Positions 45,063-54,383 are shown, numbered from the stretch's first letter. The stretch: DNA of 64,000 nt from Sphingopyxis sp. JAI108 (GCF_013410105.1 NZ_JACCCJ010000006.1:1-64000); one strand, 5' to 3'. Numbers and translations: made by a program. The notes: generated by a model from the sequence alone, not told the origin.

Positions 45063-47681
45063 ATGATTTTGCGCAACATTTTGTTGGGCGGCACTATGCT
45101 GTGCGCCGCCACTATCCCGGCCCACGCCTTCGCCCAGGATGCCGCGCCGGCCGAGGACACGGCGGCGCCCGCCGATACCACCGACTATGGCAACGAGATC
45201 ATCGTCACCGCGACGAAGCGGTCGCAGACGTTGCAAGACACGCCCGTCGCCGTTTCGGTGACCTCCGGCGCCGACCTTGAAAATGCGCAGATCCGCGACC
45301 TCATCGACCTCCAGTCGGCGGTTCCCAGCCTCCGCGTGTCGCAGCTCCAGTCGAGCGCCAATACGAACTTCATCATCCGCGGCTTCGGCAACGGCGCGAA
45401 CAATGCCGGTATCGAACCGTCGGTCGGCGTCTTCATCGACGGCGTCTATCGCTCGCGTTCGGCCGCGCAGATCGGCGACCTTCCCAATGTCGAGCGCGTC
45501 GAGGTGTTGCGCGGGCCGCAGTCGACGCTGTTCGGCAAGAATGCGTCGGCGGGCGTCATCAGCATCGTCACGCGCAAGCCGCAATATGAATTCGGCGGCT
45601 CGATCGAGGCGACCTACGGTAATTTCGACGCAATCACCGTCAAGGGCGACATCACCGGCCCGATCAGCGACACCGTCGCATTCTCGATCGGCGGCAATTT
45701 CAACCGTCGCGACGGCTATGCGCAGGATCTCGCGCTCGACACCGACGTCAACGACCGCAACCGCTGGGGCGTGCGCGGCCAGCTCCTGTTTGAACCGACC
45801 GACGCGCTCAGCATCCGCCTGATCGGCGATTACGACAAGATCGACGAAAATTGCTGCATCGCGGGCAATGTCATCGCCGGTCCGACCATCGCGATCACCG
45901 ATGCGCTCGCCGGCGGCACCAGCGTCGATCGCGAAAATCCCTTCTCCTATGACGTCTACAATAATTTCCTGTCGTCGAACGAGATCGAGAATTACGGCGG
46001 CTCGGCGCAGATCGACTATGACCTCGGCACGATGGCGCTGACCTCGATCACCGCCTATCGTCAGGTGCGCGCGCTGACGAACCAGGATTCGGACTTCACC
46101 GCCGCCGACCTGATCGGTGAGAACAGCCAGGATCTTGGCATCGACACCTTCACCCAGGAAGTCCGCTTGACCTCCGACTTCGACGGGCCGGTCAACTTCC
46201 TGCTCGGCGGCTATTATTTCAACGAAAAGATCGACCAGAAGAATGGCCTGCTGTTCGGCGACGATTTCCGCCCCTACGGCGATGCGTTGATCCAGCAGGC
46301 GAGCGGCGGCGCGCTCAGCGTCGGGACGCTCGAGGGTGCGCTCGGCGCCTATGAAGGCGATCCGACGAAATATCTCGGCACTTTCTTCCGCGCCGGCGAC
46401 GGTTTCGACGAAGCCTATCGCCTGAAGAACGAGGCGTTCTCGATCTTCGGCACCGTCGATTTCGACGTCACCGACCGGCTGACGCTGACCGCCGGCGCCA
46501 ACTATACCAAGGACAAGAAGCGTTTCTCGACCGACGTGGTCAGCACCGACACCTTCTCGGCGATCGACCTCGACGCCGGTGCCTATGCGCCGTTCCGCAA
46601 CCAGCTGCTGCTCGGCGGCGCGCTGCAACAGGCGGGCGTCAATCCGAACGACCCGGCCGCCGTGGCCGCTTTCGCGACGAATCCCGCGACGGCGCCGATC
46701 TTCCAGCAGTTTGTCGCCTTCGCCGATGCCAACGACAACAACCCGGCGGCGAACCCGCTCAACGGGCTGAAGGCGTTCCAGTTCCTGCCGCCATTCCTGA
46801 ACCTGCCGAACGCGGTCGAATCGGGCAAGACCAACGACAGCGATCTCGCGTGGAGCGTCCGCGCCGCCTATGAGCTAACCGACACGGTCAACGTCTATGC
46901 GACCTATGCGACGGGGTTCAAGGCCAGCTCGGTCAACCTGTCGCGCGACAGCCGCCCGCTCGCCAGCGACCTTGCGGCGATCGAAGCGGCGGGGCTGACG
47001 ACGCCGAACCTCGCCTCGGGCTCTCGCTTTGCGGCGCCCGAAGAATCCGAAGTCTATGAATTCGGCCTCAAGGCGAACTGGTCGGTCGCGGCGCTGAACC
47101 TCGCGGTGTTCAAACAGTCGATCAAGGGCTTCCAGTCGAACGTCTTCACCGGCACGGGCTTCGCGCTTGCCAACGCCGGCAAGCAGTCGACCTTCGGCGT
47201 CGAATTCGACGGGTCGGTGCGTCCGGTCGCCGGGCTCAACCTCAACCTCGCGGTCACTTATCTCGACGCCAAATACGACAGCTTCGTCGGCTCGGCGTTC
47301 GGCGACCTTTCGGGGCGCAAGCCCGCGGGCATTCCCGACCTGTCGGTTTCGATGGGCGGCACCTATACCCACGAATTCGCCGGCGGCACGCGCGCGATCG
47401 CGCATGTCGATTATCAGTATGAAAGCCCGACGCAGATCGTCGACGGCCTGAACGGCTTTCCTGAAAGCGTCGCGCAGAATCTGAAGCGCGAGGTGAACCA
47501 GCTCAACGCGTCGTTCACGCTGGCGCTGACCAACGGGCTCGAAGTCGGTGTGTGGGGCCGCAACCTGACCAACGCGCAATATCTGACGACGATCTTCAAC
47601 GCCGTCGCGCAGGCGGGCAGCGTCTCGGGCTATCCCAGCCAGCCGCGCACCTATGGCGGCACCGTCCGCTTCAAATTCTGA
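45063..47681 (+). CDS. TonB-dependent receptor
   Basis: An 872-residue outer-membrane active transporter. The signal peptide (about residues 1-25, ending AHAFAQ) is followed by the plug domain with NEIIVTATKRSQTLQDTPVA and VERVEVLRGPQSTLFGKNA. A 22-strand barrel follows, ending in YGGTVRFKF with the terminal aromatic residue. It is typical of the large sphingomonad receptor group annotated near iron-complex, pesticin or oligosaccharide receptors. The ligand is not known and no other transport gene is adjacent. It is convergent with the second receptor, with a strong terminator between them. Confidence 0.93.
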   Translation: MILRNILLGGTMLCAATIPAHAFAQDAAPAEDTAAPADTTDYGNEIIVTATKRSQTLQDTPVAVSVTSGADLENAQIRDLIDLQSAVPSLRVSQLQSSANTNFIIRGFGNGANNAGIEPSVGVFIDGVYRSRSAAQIGDLPNVERVEVLRGPQSTLFGKNASAGVISIVTRKPQYEFGGSIEATYGNFDAITVKGDITGPISDTVAFSIGGNFNRRDGYAQDLALDTDVNDRNRWGVRGQLLFEPTDALSIRLIGDYDKIDENCCIAGNVIAGPTIAITDALAGGTSVDRENPFSYDVYNNFLSSNEIENYGGSAQIDYDLGTMALTSITAYRQVRALTNQDSDFTAADLIGENSQDLGIDTFTQEVRLTSDFDGPVNFLLGGYYFNEKIDQKNGLLFGDDFRPYGDALIQQASGGALSVGTLEGALGAYEGDPTKYLGTFFRAGDGFDEAYRLKNEAFSIFGTVDFDVTDRLTLTAGANYTKDKKRFSTDVVSTDTFSAIDLDAGAYAPFRNQLLLGGALQQAGVNPNDPAAVAAFATNPATAPIFQQFVAFADANDNNPAANPLNGLKAFQFLPPFLNLPNAVESGKTNDSDLAWSVRAAYELTDTVNVYATYATGFKASSVNLSRDSRPLASDLAAIEAAGLTTPNLASGSRFAAPEESEVYEFGLKANWSVAALNLAVFKQSIKGFQSNVFTGTGFALANAGKQSTFGVEFDGSVRPVAGLNLNLAVTYLDAKYDSFVGSAFGDLSGRKPAGIPDLSVSMGGTYTHEFAGGTRAIAHVDYQYESPTQIVDGLNGFPESVAQNLKREVNQLNASFTLALTNGLEVGVWGRNLTNAQYLTTIFNAVAQAGSVSGYPSQPRTYGGTVRFKF

Positions 47682-47730
47682 TCGAGGGCGGCCGGGCGGC
47701 AATGCGCCCGGCCCTCCCGGCGACGGACAA

Positions 47731-47774
47731 AAGAAACCCCGGCCTCTCGATGGAGAGGCCGGGGTTTCTTTTTT
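47731..47774. terminator. strong bidirectional intrinsic terminator
   Basis: An 18-bp perfect stem: AAGAAACCCCGGCCTCTC at 47731-47748, loop GATG, and the complement at 47753-47770, followed by TTTT on the plus strand. The stem's own A/T ends give a U-run in both directions. It serves the two convergent receptor genes. Confidence 0.93.
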
Positions 47775-47793
47775 GGCGTTGCCGCCTAGGCTA

Positions 47794-50700
47794 TCAGAAT
47801 CGCACACCCGCCGCGATGCCATAGCGGCGCGGTTCGAGCGTGAAGATATTGGTGTAATTCCCCGACGACTGGTCGGTGATGTACAGGCCGGTGACGCTGT
47901 TGGCGTCGAAGACGTTCTGGATGAACCCCTTCACATACCATTTGTCGTCGGGGCCGTTCAGCTGCAGCTGGGCATTGACCTGGGCATAGCCCTTGATCCG
48001 GTTGACGTTACCGTTGAAGATGCTGCCATAGCTTTCGCCGGTATAGGCGAGGTCGACACGCGGGACGAGCGTCATGTCGCCGTCGCCCAGTCGCGCGGTA
48101 TATTGCACGCCCGCGCTGAACTTGTAGTTCGGCGCCTGCGGCAACTGGTTGCCCTTGATGTTGACGGGGATGCCGGCGGAGAAATATTCGATCCCGCCGA
48201 AGGCTGCCGGATCTAGCCCCGCCGCTGCGAAAGCGCCGGCCGCTGCGGCATCCATGACCGAACAGATGCTGAAGGCGCCCGTCGAAGCGATGCCGCCGTC
48301 CGCCGGAAACGTCGTAGTCGGTTGCAGATTGGCGCCAGCGGCTACACCGGGGACGAAGCCTCCGTTGATCACCTGCTGGACGCCGTTCACGAAGGCGTTG
48401 ACCCCTGCGGCGTTGCCCGAGGTCGACGCGATCGCGCAGTTCGCGGCATTGGTGATGTCCTTGATGATCACCGCGTCGCTCCGGCCGCCGCCGAAGTCGC
48501 GGGGGTTGCTCGTGAACTTGTCGTCGGTGACTTTGCTGTGCAGGTAGCTGAAGCCCAGGTTGACGACGACATCGGGGTCGGGCCGGACGATCGCTTCGGC
48601 CTCGAAACCATAGATGTCGGCGCTGACATTGTCGTTGACCGCGGTGCGGGCGACGATCTTGCTGAGCTGCAAATCCTTGTACTTATAATAGAAGGCGGTG
48701 AGGTTCAGCTGGAGCGCCCCGTTGCCGAAGGTGTTTTTCGACCCGATTTCGAACGCATCGACCTGTTCGGGCCGGAAGCTTTCGGGCACTTCGAAGATCG
48801 GCTGCAGCGGCGGATTGATGCCGCCCGATTTATAACCGCGCGAATAGGAAGCATAGAGCAGGTTGTCGTCGGTGACCTTGAAGTCCAGCACCGCGCGGCC
48901 GGTCAGTTTGTTGAACTTTACCGTGCGTTCTTGAATAATCTGGTTGCCTGGCGTCCCGGGGTCGGCGTCGAACGAGCCGACGAACGGCGAGTCGAACACG
49001 CTGCCCGTCCCTCCGTGCGGAGCAAGGAAGCTCGCCAGAGTGGAACGCGCCCTGACGCTCTTCTTGTCATTGTTGTAGCGAAGCCCGGCGGTCAGTTTGA
49101 GGCGGTCGCTGAACTCGAAATAGGCTTCGCCGAACAAGCCGTACGACGTGATCTTCAAATCGTCGGTGTTGTTGCGGAAGAAAGGCGTCGCGAGGAACGA
49201 TGGCGGCAAGGGCGCGGCGATCGTCTGCCCCGGATTGTCCGGGTCGGGCACGCGGTTGGTCGCCGCGGTAAAGGCCCCCAGAACGCCGGTCAGATAGTCG
49301 ATGGGAAAGGCGTTCACATAATAGCTGTTCTCGGTCAGATGGTAATCGGCATAGATACCGCCGACCAGGAAGTTGAACGGCCCGTCGAGGTCGCTCGACA
49401 AAATGCCCTCGACCGACCAGCTGCTGTTATACTGGTTCGACCGGTCGAACTGGAGCGACTGATCGCTACAGATCTTGTTGCCGCCGAAGCTGCCATAGCC
49501 ACTTTCCTCGGCCAGCGATGTGCAGAGCTGGCCGTTCGGCCCGTCCGGAATGATCGCGGCGGCCACAGGGCCGAAATAGGCGTTCGACAGGATCGGATTG
49601 CCGCCGGCGTCCACCCCCAGCGGGATGGGATTCGCGGCGAAGAAGGCAAGCGTGTTGAGAGCGGTCGCATAGAGGGAGCGGTCTCCGACATTGCTGTTAT
49701 AGTCCTGCGATGCGTCGAGCTTGACCTTCTGATACTGGCCCGAAACCTGCAACGACACTGGCCCGAAATTATGCTCGATCTGGCCCTGCAGCGTCAGTTC
49801 GCTGGTGAAATAGCTCGGCGTATAAGCGGTGTTCACCGTTCGCGGATCCGACGGGATCGTCGTATTGGCATAGACGTCGGGGCCATAAAGGCTGCCGAGC
49901 GCGAATGATTCCGGGATACCGCGAATGGCGAGGAACTCGCGCGAGGTCAGCGCCGCGGTGAAGGTCGCGTTGCCGTTGAACGGCGAATTGTCGAGGCGGC
50001 TGTTCAGACAACCGAGAATGCCGGTCGGGTCGCGCTGGCACAGCTGTTTCTGGATGCGCGTGCGCTGGTCCTTTTCGCGAAAATAGGAAGCGAGCAGGTC
50101 GACCGTCGTGTCGGGGGTCGGTTCCCAACGGAACGAGCCGCGGACCGAATAGAGGTCGCGGTCGTCGATGCGCGTGTCGAGGAACTCGTTCTTCGTATAG
50201 CCGTCGCGGTTGAGGTAGATGCCGGCGACGCGGATGCCCGCCGTATCGCCAAGGGGGATGTTGACCATCGCCTTGGCCTTCATCGAATCATAATTGCCAT
50301 ATTCGGCTTCGGCGGCGGCTTCGAAGACGCCGAGCTTGGGCTTGGCGGTGATCACGTTGACCACGCCCGAGGTCGCGTTGCGGCCAAACAAGGTGCCCTG
50401 CGGCCCGCGCAGCACTTCGATGCGTTCGAGGTCGAAGAATTCGGTTTCGAACAGGCGCGTCGAAAACAGCGGGTCGCCATTCAGGTGGATCGCGGTCGCG
50501 CTGTCGCAGGTCGTGCCGACGCAAAGGTCGCCGATGCCGCGGATCGTGAAGCTGGCGCCCGTGAAATTGGTCTTGGTGAAGGTGACGTTGGGCAGGGTCA
50601 GCTGAAGATCGGACGGCGTCTTGATCTGTTGCGCTTCGAGCGCCTCGGTCGAGAAGGCGCTGACCGCGATCGGCACGTCCTGCAGGCGTTCCGACTGGCG

Positions 50701-50829
50701 CTGCGCCGTGACGACGATTTCGCCGCCGAAAGCATCGCGTTCCACTTCATCCGCCGCATCCTGCGCATAGGCCGGTGTCGCCACCGTCATCGCAAGGATC
50801 GACGTTCCGATCAGTGCCTTGAACTTCAT
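47794..50829 (-). CDS. large TonB-dependent receptor with paired cysteines
   Basis: A 1011-residue outer-membrane receptor. The signal peptide is MKFKALIGTSILAMTVATPA plus YAQ, the plug has GEIVVTAQRQSERLQDVPIA and LERIEVLRGPQGTLFGRNA, and the barrel ends RRYGIAAGVRF. It is longer than most of its group because of extended loops. Eight Cys are visible in close pairs: CVGTTC, CQRDPTGILGC, CTSL...NKIC, and NCAIAS with FSICS. These may form disulfides in surface loops. The ligand is unknown. AGGGAGG precedes the ATG. It is divergent from folE across a structured 435-bp gap. Confidence 0.92.
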   Translation of the reverse strand: MKFKALIGTSILAMTVATPAYAQDAADEVERDAFGGEIVVTAQRQSERLQDVPIAVSAFSTEALEAQQIKTPSDLQLTLPNVTFTKTNFTGASFTIRGIGDLCVGTTCDSATAIHLNGDPLFSTRLFETEFFDLERIEVLRGPQGTLFGRNATSGVVNVITAKPKLGVFEAAAEAEYGNYDSMKAKAMVNIPLGDTAGIRVAGIYLNRDGYTKNEFLDTRIDDRDLYSVRGSFRWEPTPDTTVDLLASYFREKDQRTRIQKQLCQRDPTGILGCLNSRLDNSPFNGNATFTAALTSREFLAIRGIPESFALGSLYGPDVYANTTIPSDPRTVNTAYTPSYFTSELTLQGQIEHNFGPVSLQVSGQYQKVKLDASQDYNSNVGDRSLYATALNTLAFFAANPIPLGVDAGGNPILSNAYFGPVAAAIIPDGPNGQLCTSLAEESGYGSFGGNKICSDQSLQFDRSNQYNSSWSVEGILSSDLDGPFNFLVGGIYADYHLTENSYYVNAFPIDYLTGVLGAFTAATNRVPDPDNPGQTIAAPLPPSFLATPFFRNNTDDLKITSYGLFGEAYFEFSDRLKLTAGLRYNNDKKSVRARSTLASFLAPHGGTGSVFDSPFVGSFDADPGTPGNQIIQERTVKFNKLTGRAVLDFKVTDDNLLYASYSRGYKSGGINPPLQPIFEVPESFRPEQVDAFEIGSKNTFGNGALQLNLTAFYYKYKDLQLSKIVARTAVNDNVSADIYGFEAEAIVRPDPDVVVNLGFSYLHSKVTDDKFTSNPRDFGGGRSDAVIIKDITNAANCAIASTSGNAAGVNAFVNGVQQVINGGFVPGVAAGANLQPTTTFPADGGIASTGAFSICSVMDAAAAGAFAAAGLDPAAFGGIEYFSAGIPVNIKGNQLPQAPNYKFSAGVQYTARLGDGDMTLVPRVDLAYTGESYGSIFNGNVNRIKGYAQVNAQLQLNGPDDKWYVKGFIQNVFDANSVTGLYITDQSSGNYTNIFTLEPRRYGIAAGVRF

Positions 50830-51264
50830 CTACAGCCTCCCTTTTTCGATCCCGCAAGGTGCGGGGCCGCCCAACATCAAATTGTGGTAAGGGGAGGGGA
50901 AACGACCAGACATGGCAAAGGGCACCCGGCCGAAACGGCCATGTGCCCTCGTGAATCCCACCTGCCAGCTGCGCTGGTCATCGTCCTCTCCCACCGGCGT
51001 CGGGGAAAACGCCGGCCTCTCCGGAATACGACCCGCTTGAGCGAGTTCTGTATGGCAAGGAAGGTGCGCCGAGTTGACGAAAGCGTCAAGTAACTTGTTG
51101 AGCCCAAAAAAGGACGCGAAACCGCGCCTCTTCGAACGCATAAAAAGCGAAGATTCCGCAACGTAAACTTGGCGGGCTGGCATAAATTCTTGTTGTCCGG
51201 GCCTTGCTTATCGGCTCAGGCACGTCGAAATGTGCGACATGATGGCAACAGTGAAGGCGGGGCG
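50830..51264. other. 435-bp intergenic region with a run of hairpins
   Basis: No gene is seen. Successive perfect stems are GGGCAC/GTGCCC enclosing GGCCG-AAA-CGGCC (50920-50948), CCAGC-TGC-GCTGG (50965-50977), CCGGCGT/ACGCCGG (50994-51015) and TTGACG-AAAG-CGTCAA (51074-51089). The A-rich part near 51108-51155 may hold the divergent promoters. On the minus strand the hairpins lie in the leader of the receptor, and on the plus strand in the upstream part of folE. I could not match it to a known riboswitch. Confidence 0.55.
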
Positions 51265-51867
51265 ATGAGCGACGACAAGAGTGAATTGGGACCCGATGGC
51301 AAGGTGATCGTGCCCGACCACGTCGCCGACGCCGTCCGCACGCTGATCGAGTGGGCGGGCGACGATCCGGCGCGCGAGGGCCTGCTCGATACGCCGCGCC
51401 GCGTCGCGCGCGCCTGGAAGGAATATTGCTCGGGCTATGCCGACGACCCGTCGGTCCATCTCTCGCGCACCTTCGAGGAGGTCGGCGGCTATGACGAAAT
51501 CGTCCTCCTGCGCGACATCCCGTTCCAGTCGCATTGCGAACATCATATGGCGCCGATCACTGGCAAGGCGTCGATCGCTTATCTGCCGCGCGACCGCGTC
51601 GTCGGCATCTCCAAACTCGCGCGCGTGCTCAACGGCTATGCGCGGCGGCTGCAGGTTCAGGAACGGCTGACCGCCGAAGTCGCGCGTTGCATCTGGGACA
51701 ATCTCCACCCGCATGGCGTCGCGGTGGTGATCGACGCGCAGCACGGCTGCATGACGGGGCGCGGCGTGCGCACCCCCGGCGTCGGCATGGTGACGAGCCG
51801 TCTGCTCGGCTGCTTCCTCGACGACGAGCGCAGCCGCAAGGAAGTGCTGAGCCTGATGGGCTACTGA
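51265..51867 (+). CDS. folE: GTP cyclohydrolase I
   Basis: A 200-residue type I GTP cyclohydrolase that makes 7,8-dihydroneopterin triphosphate from GTP, the first step of folate synthesis. The zinc ligands are Cys91 and His94 in FQSHCEHHMAPITG and Cys162 in QHGCMTGRGV. VGISKLARVLNGYARRLQ and QERLT are further signatures. The start MSDDKSE at 51265 is preferred over an in-frame start at 51169. It is convergent with the hydroxylase gene, with only 1 bp between stops. Confidence 0.97.
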   Translation: MSDDKSELGPDGKVIVPDHVADAVRTLIEWAGDDPAREGLLDTPRRVARAWKEYCSGYADDPSVHLSRTFEEVGGYDEIVLLRDIPFQSHCEHHMAPITGKASIAYLPRDRVVGISKLARVLNGYARRLQVQERLTAEVARCIWDNLHPHGVAVVIDAQHGCMTGRGVRTPGVGMVTSRLLGCFLDDERSRKEVLSLMGY

Positions 51868-51868
51868 A

Positions 51869-52525
51869 TCAGCGGCGCCACATCCGCAAGAGCTGGTACT
51901 GGACCGCCTGCAGCCGCGTGAAGTTCGCGGGCTCCATCTTGCCACCCTCCAGCGCGGCCACCTCGTTGAGTTCGTACATCAGGTTCCGGTGCTGGACGTC
52001 GGGGATCAGGCTCTGGATGAAGGTGATCGCGACAAGGCGCTCGCCGCGCGTCACCGGTTCGACTTCGTGCAGCGTGTGCGAGGGATAGACGACAGCGACC
52101 CCAGGCGCCTCCTTGAAGCGCAAATCGGCATTCCCCAACTGCACATGCAGCGCGCCGCCGTCATAATCGGCGGGGTCGTTCAGGAACACCGTGCAGCTGA
52201 CGTCGGTGCGCAGCTGGCCGTCGGGCAGCGGGATATAGGCCGCGTCGGGATGCAGTCCGTAATTCATGCCCGGCGTGTAACGCGTCAGCAGCGGCGGGGC
52301 GATGCGCGCCGGAAAGGAGAATTCCATGAAGTCGGGATTCTGCACCATCGCATCGAGCAAAATCTTCGACGAGCGTTCATAGGCGCCCGCGTCGTGCAAC
52401 TGCAGGTTGTTCTTTACCGTCGAATGAGGGTTGCTGATCTTGCCGTCGACGAACTTGCCGCTCGCGGCAATTTCGCGCAGCGCGCGCACCGCATTGTCAT
52501 CGAGCAACTGGACTAGCTTGAACAT
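51869..52525 (-). CDS. PKHD-type Fe(II)/2-oxoglutarate hydroxylase (PiuC-like)
   Basis: A 218-residue dioxygenase of the PKHD/PiuC type. The iron ligands are His92 and Asp94 in NYGLHPDAAY and His153 in SHTLHEV; Arg163 in GERLVAITF would bind 2-oxoglutarate. PiuC-like proteins are often linked with TonB-dependent siderophore receptors, and one lies 1 kb away here. The substrate is unknown. Its first 13 bp overlap the end of the upstream sulfotransferase-like gene, so the two form an operon. Confidence 0.88.
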   Translation of the reverse strand: MFKLVQLLDDNAVRALREIAASGKFVDGKISNPHSTVKNNLQLHDAGAYERSSKILLDAMVQNPDFMEFSFPARIAPPLLTRYTPGMNYGLHPDAAYIPLPDGQLRTDVSCTVFLNDPADYDGGALHVQLGNADLRFKEAPGVAVVYPSHTLHEVEPVTRGERLVAITFIQSLIPDVQHRNLMYELNEVAALEGGKMEPANFTRLQAVQYQLLRMWRR

Positions 52526-53583
52526 CGGACTTCCTGGATCACGCTCTGATCGCCGAGGATCGGCAGGTCGGCAAGGTTTGTATAGCGCGCGGCGAGTGCT
52601 TCAACCCATGCGATCGCTTCGGCGATGGCCGGGGCATGGTCCGCCGCCGCCTGCGCCTGCAATTCGCGGCGCAGGTCGGGAGTATAGCCATGCTCGGGCG
52701 CCTTCGAATATTGCCGCATGATGGGGCCAGCGAGCGCTGCTTCGATGCGCGCCGGATCGATCGGCAGTCCGAAATGCGTTGCTTGCGCCATCAGCGCGGC
52801 GGCGGGATCGGCCAGCATCGCCTCGAAATCGACCCACAGGCGGCGCGGATCGTCGGGCGGCAGCCTGCGCTGCGCGGTCGCCATTTCGCAAAGCCAGCTC
52901 ATCGCGACGCGCGTGACGGGCGGCAACTGCCACAGCGCATGGGGAAAATCGGGAAGCAGGGCCGCGAGCCGCGCCATGCGCGCGGGCGCCTGCGCCAGCG
53001 TCTCGGCCATCGACGCTTCGCCGGCCAGGATCGTCTCGAGATAGCGGGGAAGCGGGACATGGAGGAACAGCGCACGGCCGTCGGAGCCCGTCAGATCGTC
53101 GGCGACGGCGGTGATCACGCTCGACGCCTTCACCATCGCGCGCTGACCGGGGGCGAAGCCGCGGCCGAGCCAGCCGAGGGTTTGCGCGAGGCGCGTGCGG
53201 TAAAGCTCGGGTGACCAGACCGACTCGGGCCGCTCGATCCGCTCAGCGACCTGCGCGAGCGTGCGCAGCAGCATCGGCTCGCGCAGCGGCAGCACATCGC
53301 CAACCTCGGCGAGCAGGCGCGATACGAGCGTCGATCCGACGTGGCCGATATGAAAGATGAAATGCGGACCCGCCGCCGCAGCGCCGAGGTCGGGCAAGGC
53401 GTCCCACGCCATCCACTCACGCCCGACGCGATCGGTCAGCAGGCGCTGGTCGAGAAAACTCGCGGCGCGATAATCGGCCTCTGCCAGCAGCGCGACCAGC
53501 ACCCGGTCGTTCGCCAGGTCCGCCATATGCGGCAACAGGCTCGCATCAGCGGCGAAACGGGACTGGAAAGGATCGTCGGCCAT
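52513..53583 (-). CDS. sulfotransferase-like P-loop protein
   Basis: A 356-residue protein with a sulfotransferase-type nucleotide loop HIGHVGSTLVSRLL at residues 78-91 and LREPMLLRTLAQ after it, corresponding to the PAPS-binding pattern. The rest is alpha-helical and not clearly matched. It may transfer sulfate from PAPS or be a catalytically different relative. The start MADDPFQS at 53583 is preferred; the longer frame to 53775 covers the rplI terminator. Overlap with the PKHD hydroxylase suggests joint modification of one substrate. Confidence 0.7.
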   Translation of the reverse strand: MADDPFQSRFAADASLLPHMADLANDRVLVALLAEADYRAASFLDQRLLTDRVGREWMAWDALPDLGAAAAGPHFIFHIGHVGSTLVSRLLAEVGDVLPLREPMLLRTLAQVAERIERPESVWSPELYRTRLAQTLGWLGRGFAPGQRAMVKASSVITAVADDLTGSDGRALFLHVPLPRYLETILAGEASMAETLAQAPARMARLAALLPDFPHALWQLPPVTRVAMSWLCEMATAQRRLPPDDPRRLWVDFEAMLADPAAALMAQATHFGLPIDPARIEAALAGPIMRQYSKAPEHGYTPDLRRELQAQAAADHAPAIAEAIAWVEALAARYTNLADLPILGDQSVIQEVRCSS

Positions 53584-53681
53584 CGCCTGCCGCCATAGGA
53601 GGGGCGGCGCGGGTTGGCCAGATGGAAGAGCCGGCGACGGGCTGCTGGCCGATCGCCGCCCTTCGCGGATCGCGCAAATGA

Positions 53682-53717
53682 AAAGGGCCGCGCTTCCTCC
53701 CGGAAACGCGGCCCTTT
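53682..53717 (-). terminator. intrinsic terminator of the rpsF-rpsR-rplI operon
   Basis: AAAGGGCCGCG at 53682-53692 pairs with CGCGGCCCTTT at 53707-53717, 11 bp perfect, with a 14-nt loop. Read on the minus strand it lies 24 bp after the rplI stop and ends in TTTT. Confidence 0.85.
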
Positions 53718-53740
53718 CAATAGGCTTTCGCTGAAAAAGC

Positions 53741-54370
53741 TCAGGCTTCTTCGGCCTCGTCCGCGGCCGGAGCATCCTCGGCAGCGACTTCCGAAGGCGG
53801 CGTCGCGTCTTCGAACTCGTCTTCGCTGTCGGGTTCCAGCGCCGCGGCGGCGGCTTCGGCCTGTTCTTCCTCGAACATCGCGGCGATGACGTCGATGCCC
53901 TGCTTCTGCATTTCGGCTTCGTCGGGCGAACGCGCGACGTTGACGCCGACGGTCACCACGACCTCGGGGTGCAGCTTGACCTTGACGTCGACGAGACCGA
54001 GCGACTTGATCGGGCGCTCGAGCTCGACCATCGCCTTGGTGACGCCCTGGACGCCGTCTTCGACAAGCGCTTCGACGATGTCGCGAACCGCGACCGAGCC
54101 GTAAAGCTGGCCGGTGTTCGACGCCTGGCGGATCAGGACGATCTGTTTGCCGTCGATGTCCTTGGCGCGGCCTTCGGCGTCGGTGCGACGCTCGGCGTTG
54201 TCGGCCTCGATCTTCGCGCGGTTGGCTTCGAACAGCTTGCGGTTGGCGTCGTTCGCACGGAGCGCCTTGTTGTTCGGGAGCAGATAGTTACGGGCAAAGC
54301 CGTTCTTGACGGTGACGACGTCGCCGATACCGCCCAGTTTCTCGATACGTTCGAGCAGGATGATTTCCAT
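53741..54370 (-). CDS. rplI: 50S ribosomal protein L9
   Basis: A 209-residue L9. The N-terminal domain MEIILLERIEKLGGIGDVVT and the ARNYLLPNNKA region are standard, with the long central helix and the C-terminal domain (LYGSVAVRDIVEAL, VDVKVKLHPEVVVTVGVNVA). About 50 further residues rich in Glu, Asp and Ala follow, making it longer than E. coli L9 (149 residues). This acidic tail is probably disordered. It is the last gene of the operon. Confidence 0.97.
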   Translation of the reverse strand: MEIILLERIEKLGGIGDVVTVKNGFARNYLLPNNKALRANDANRKLFEANRAKIEADNAERRTDAEGRAKDIDGKQIVLIRQASNTGQLYGSVAVRDIVEALVEDGVQGVTKAMVELERPIKSLGLVDVKVKLHPEVVVTVGVNVARSPDEAEMQKQGIDVIAAMFEEEQAEAAAAALEPDSEDEFEDATPPSEVAAEDAPAADEAEEA

Positions 54371-54383
54371 CGGTCCGCCCTCC

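Noticed and set aside
44997..46628. 543-residue open frame antisense to the first TonB receptor
   Set aside because: Shadow frame; Val/Ile/Asp/Arg repeats reflect the complement of barrel codons.
48322..49908. 528-residue open frame antisense to the second TonB receptor
   Set aside because: Shadow frame with no motif and no ribosome-binding site.
50830..51264. Cobalamin or THF riboswitch before the receptor or folE
   Set aside because: No B12 box (GCCACTG) and no CCGCAACTG segment were seen, and the region before folE lacks the alphaproteobacterial folE-motif core as I remember it; only a covariance search could settle it.
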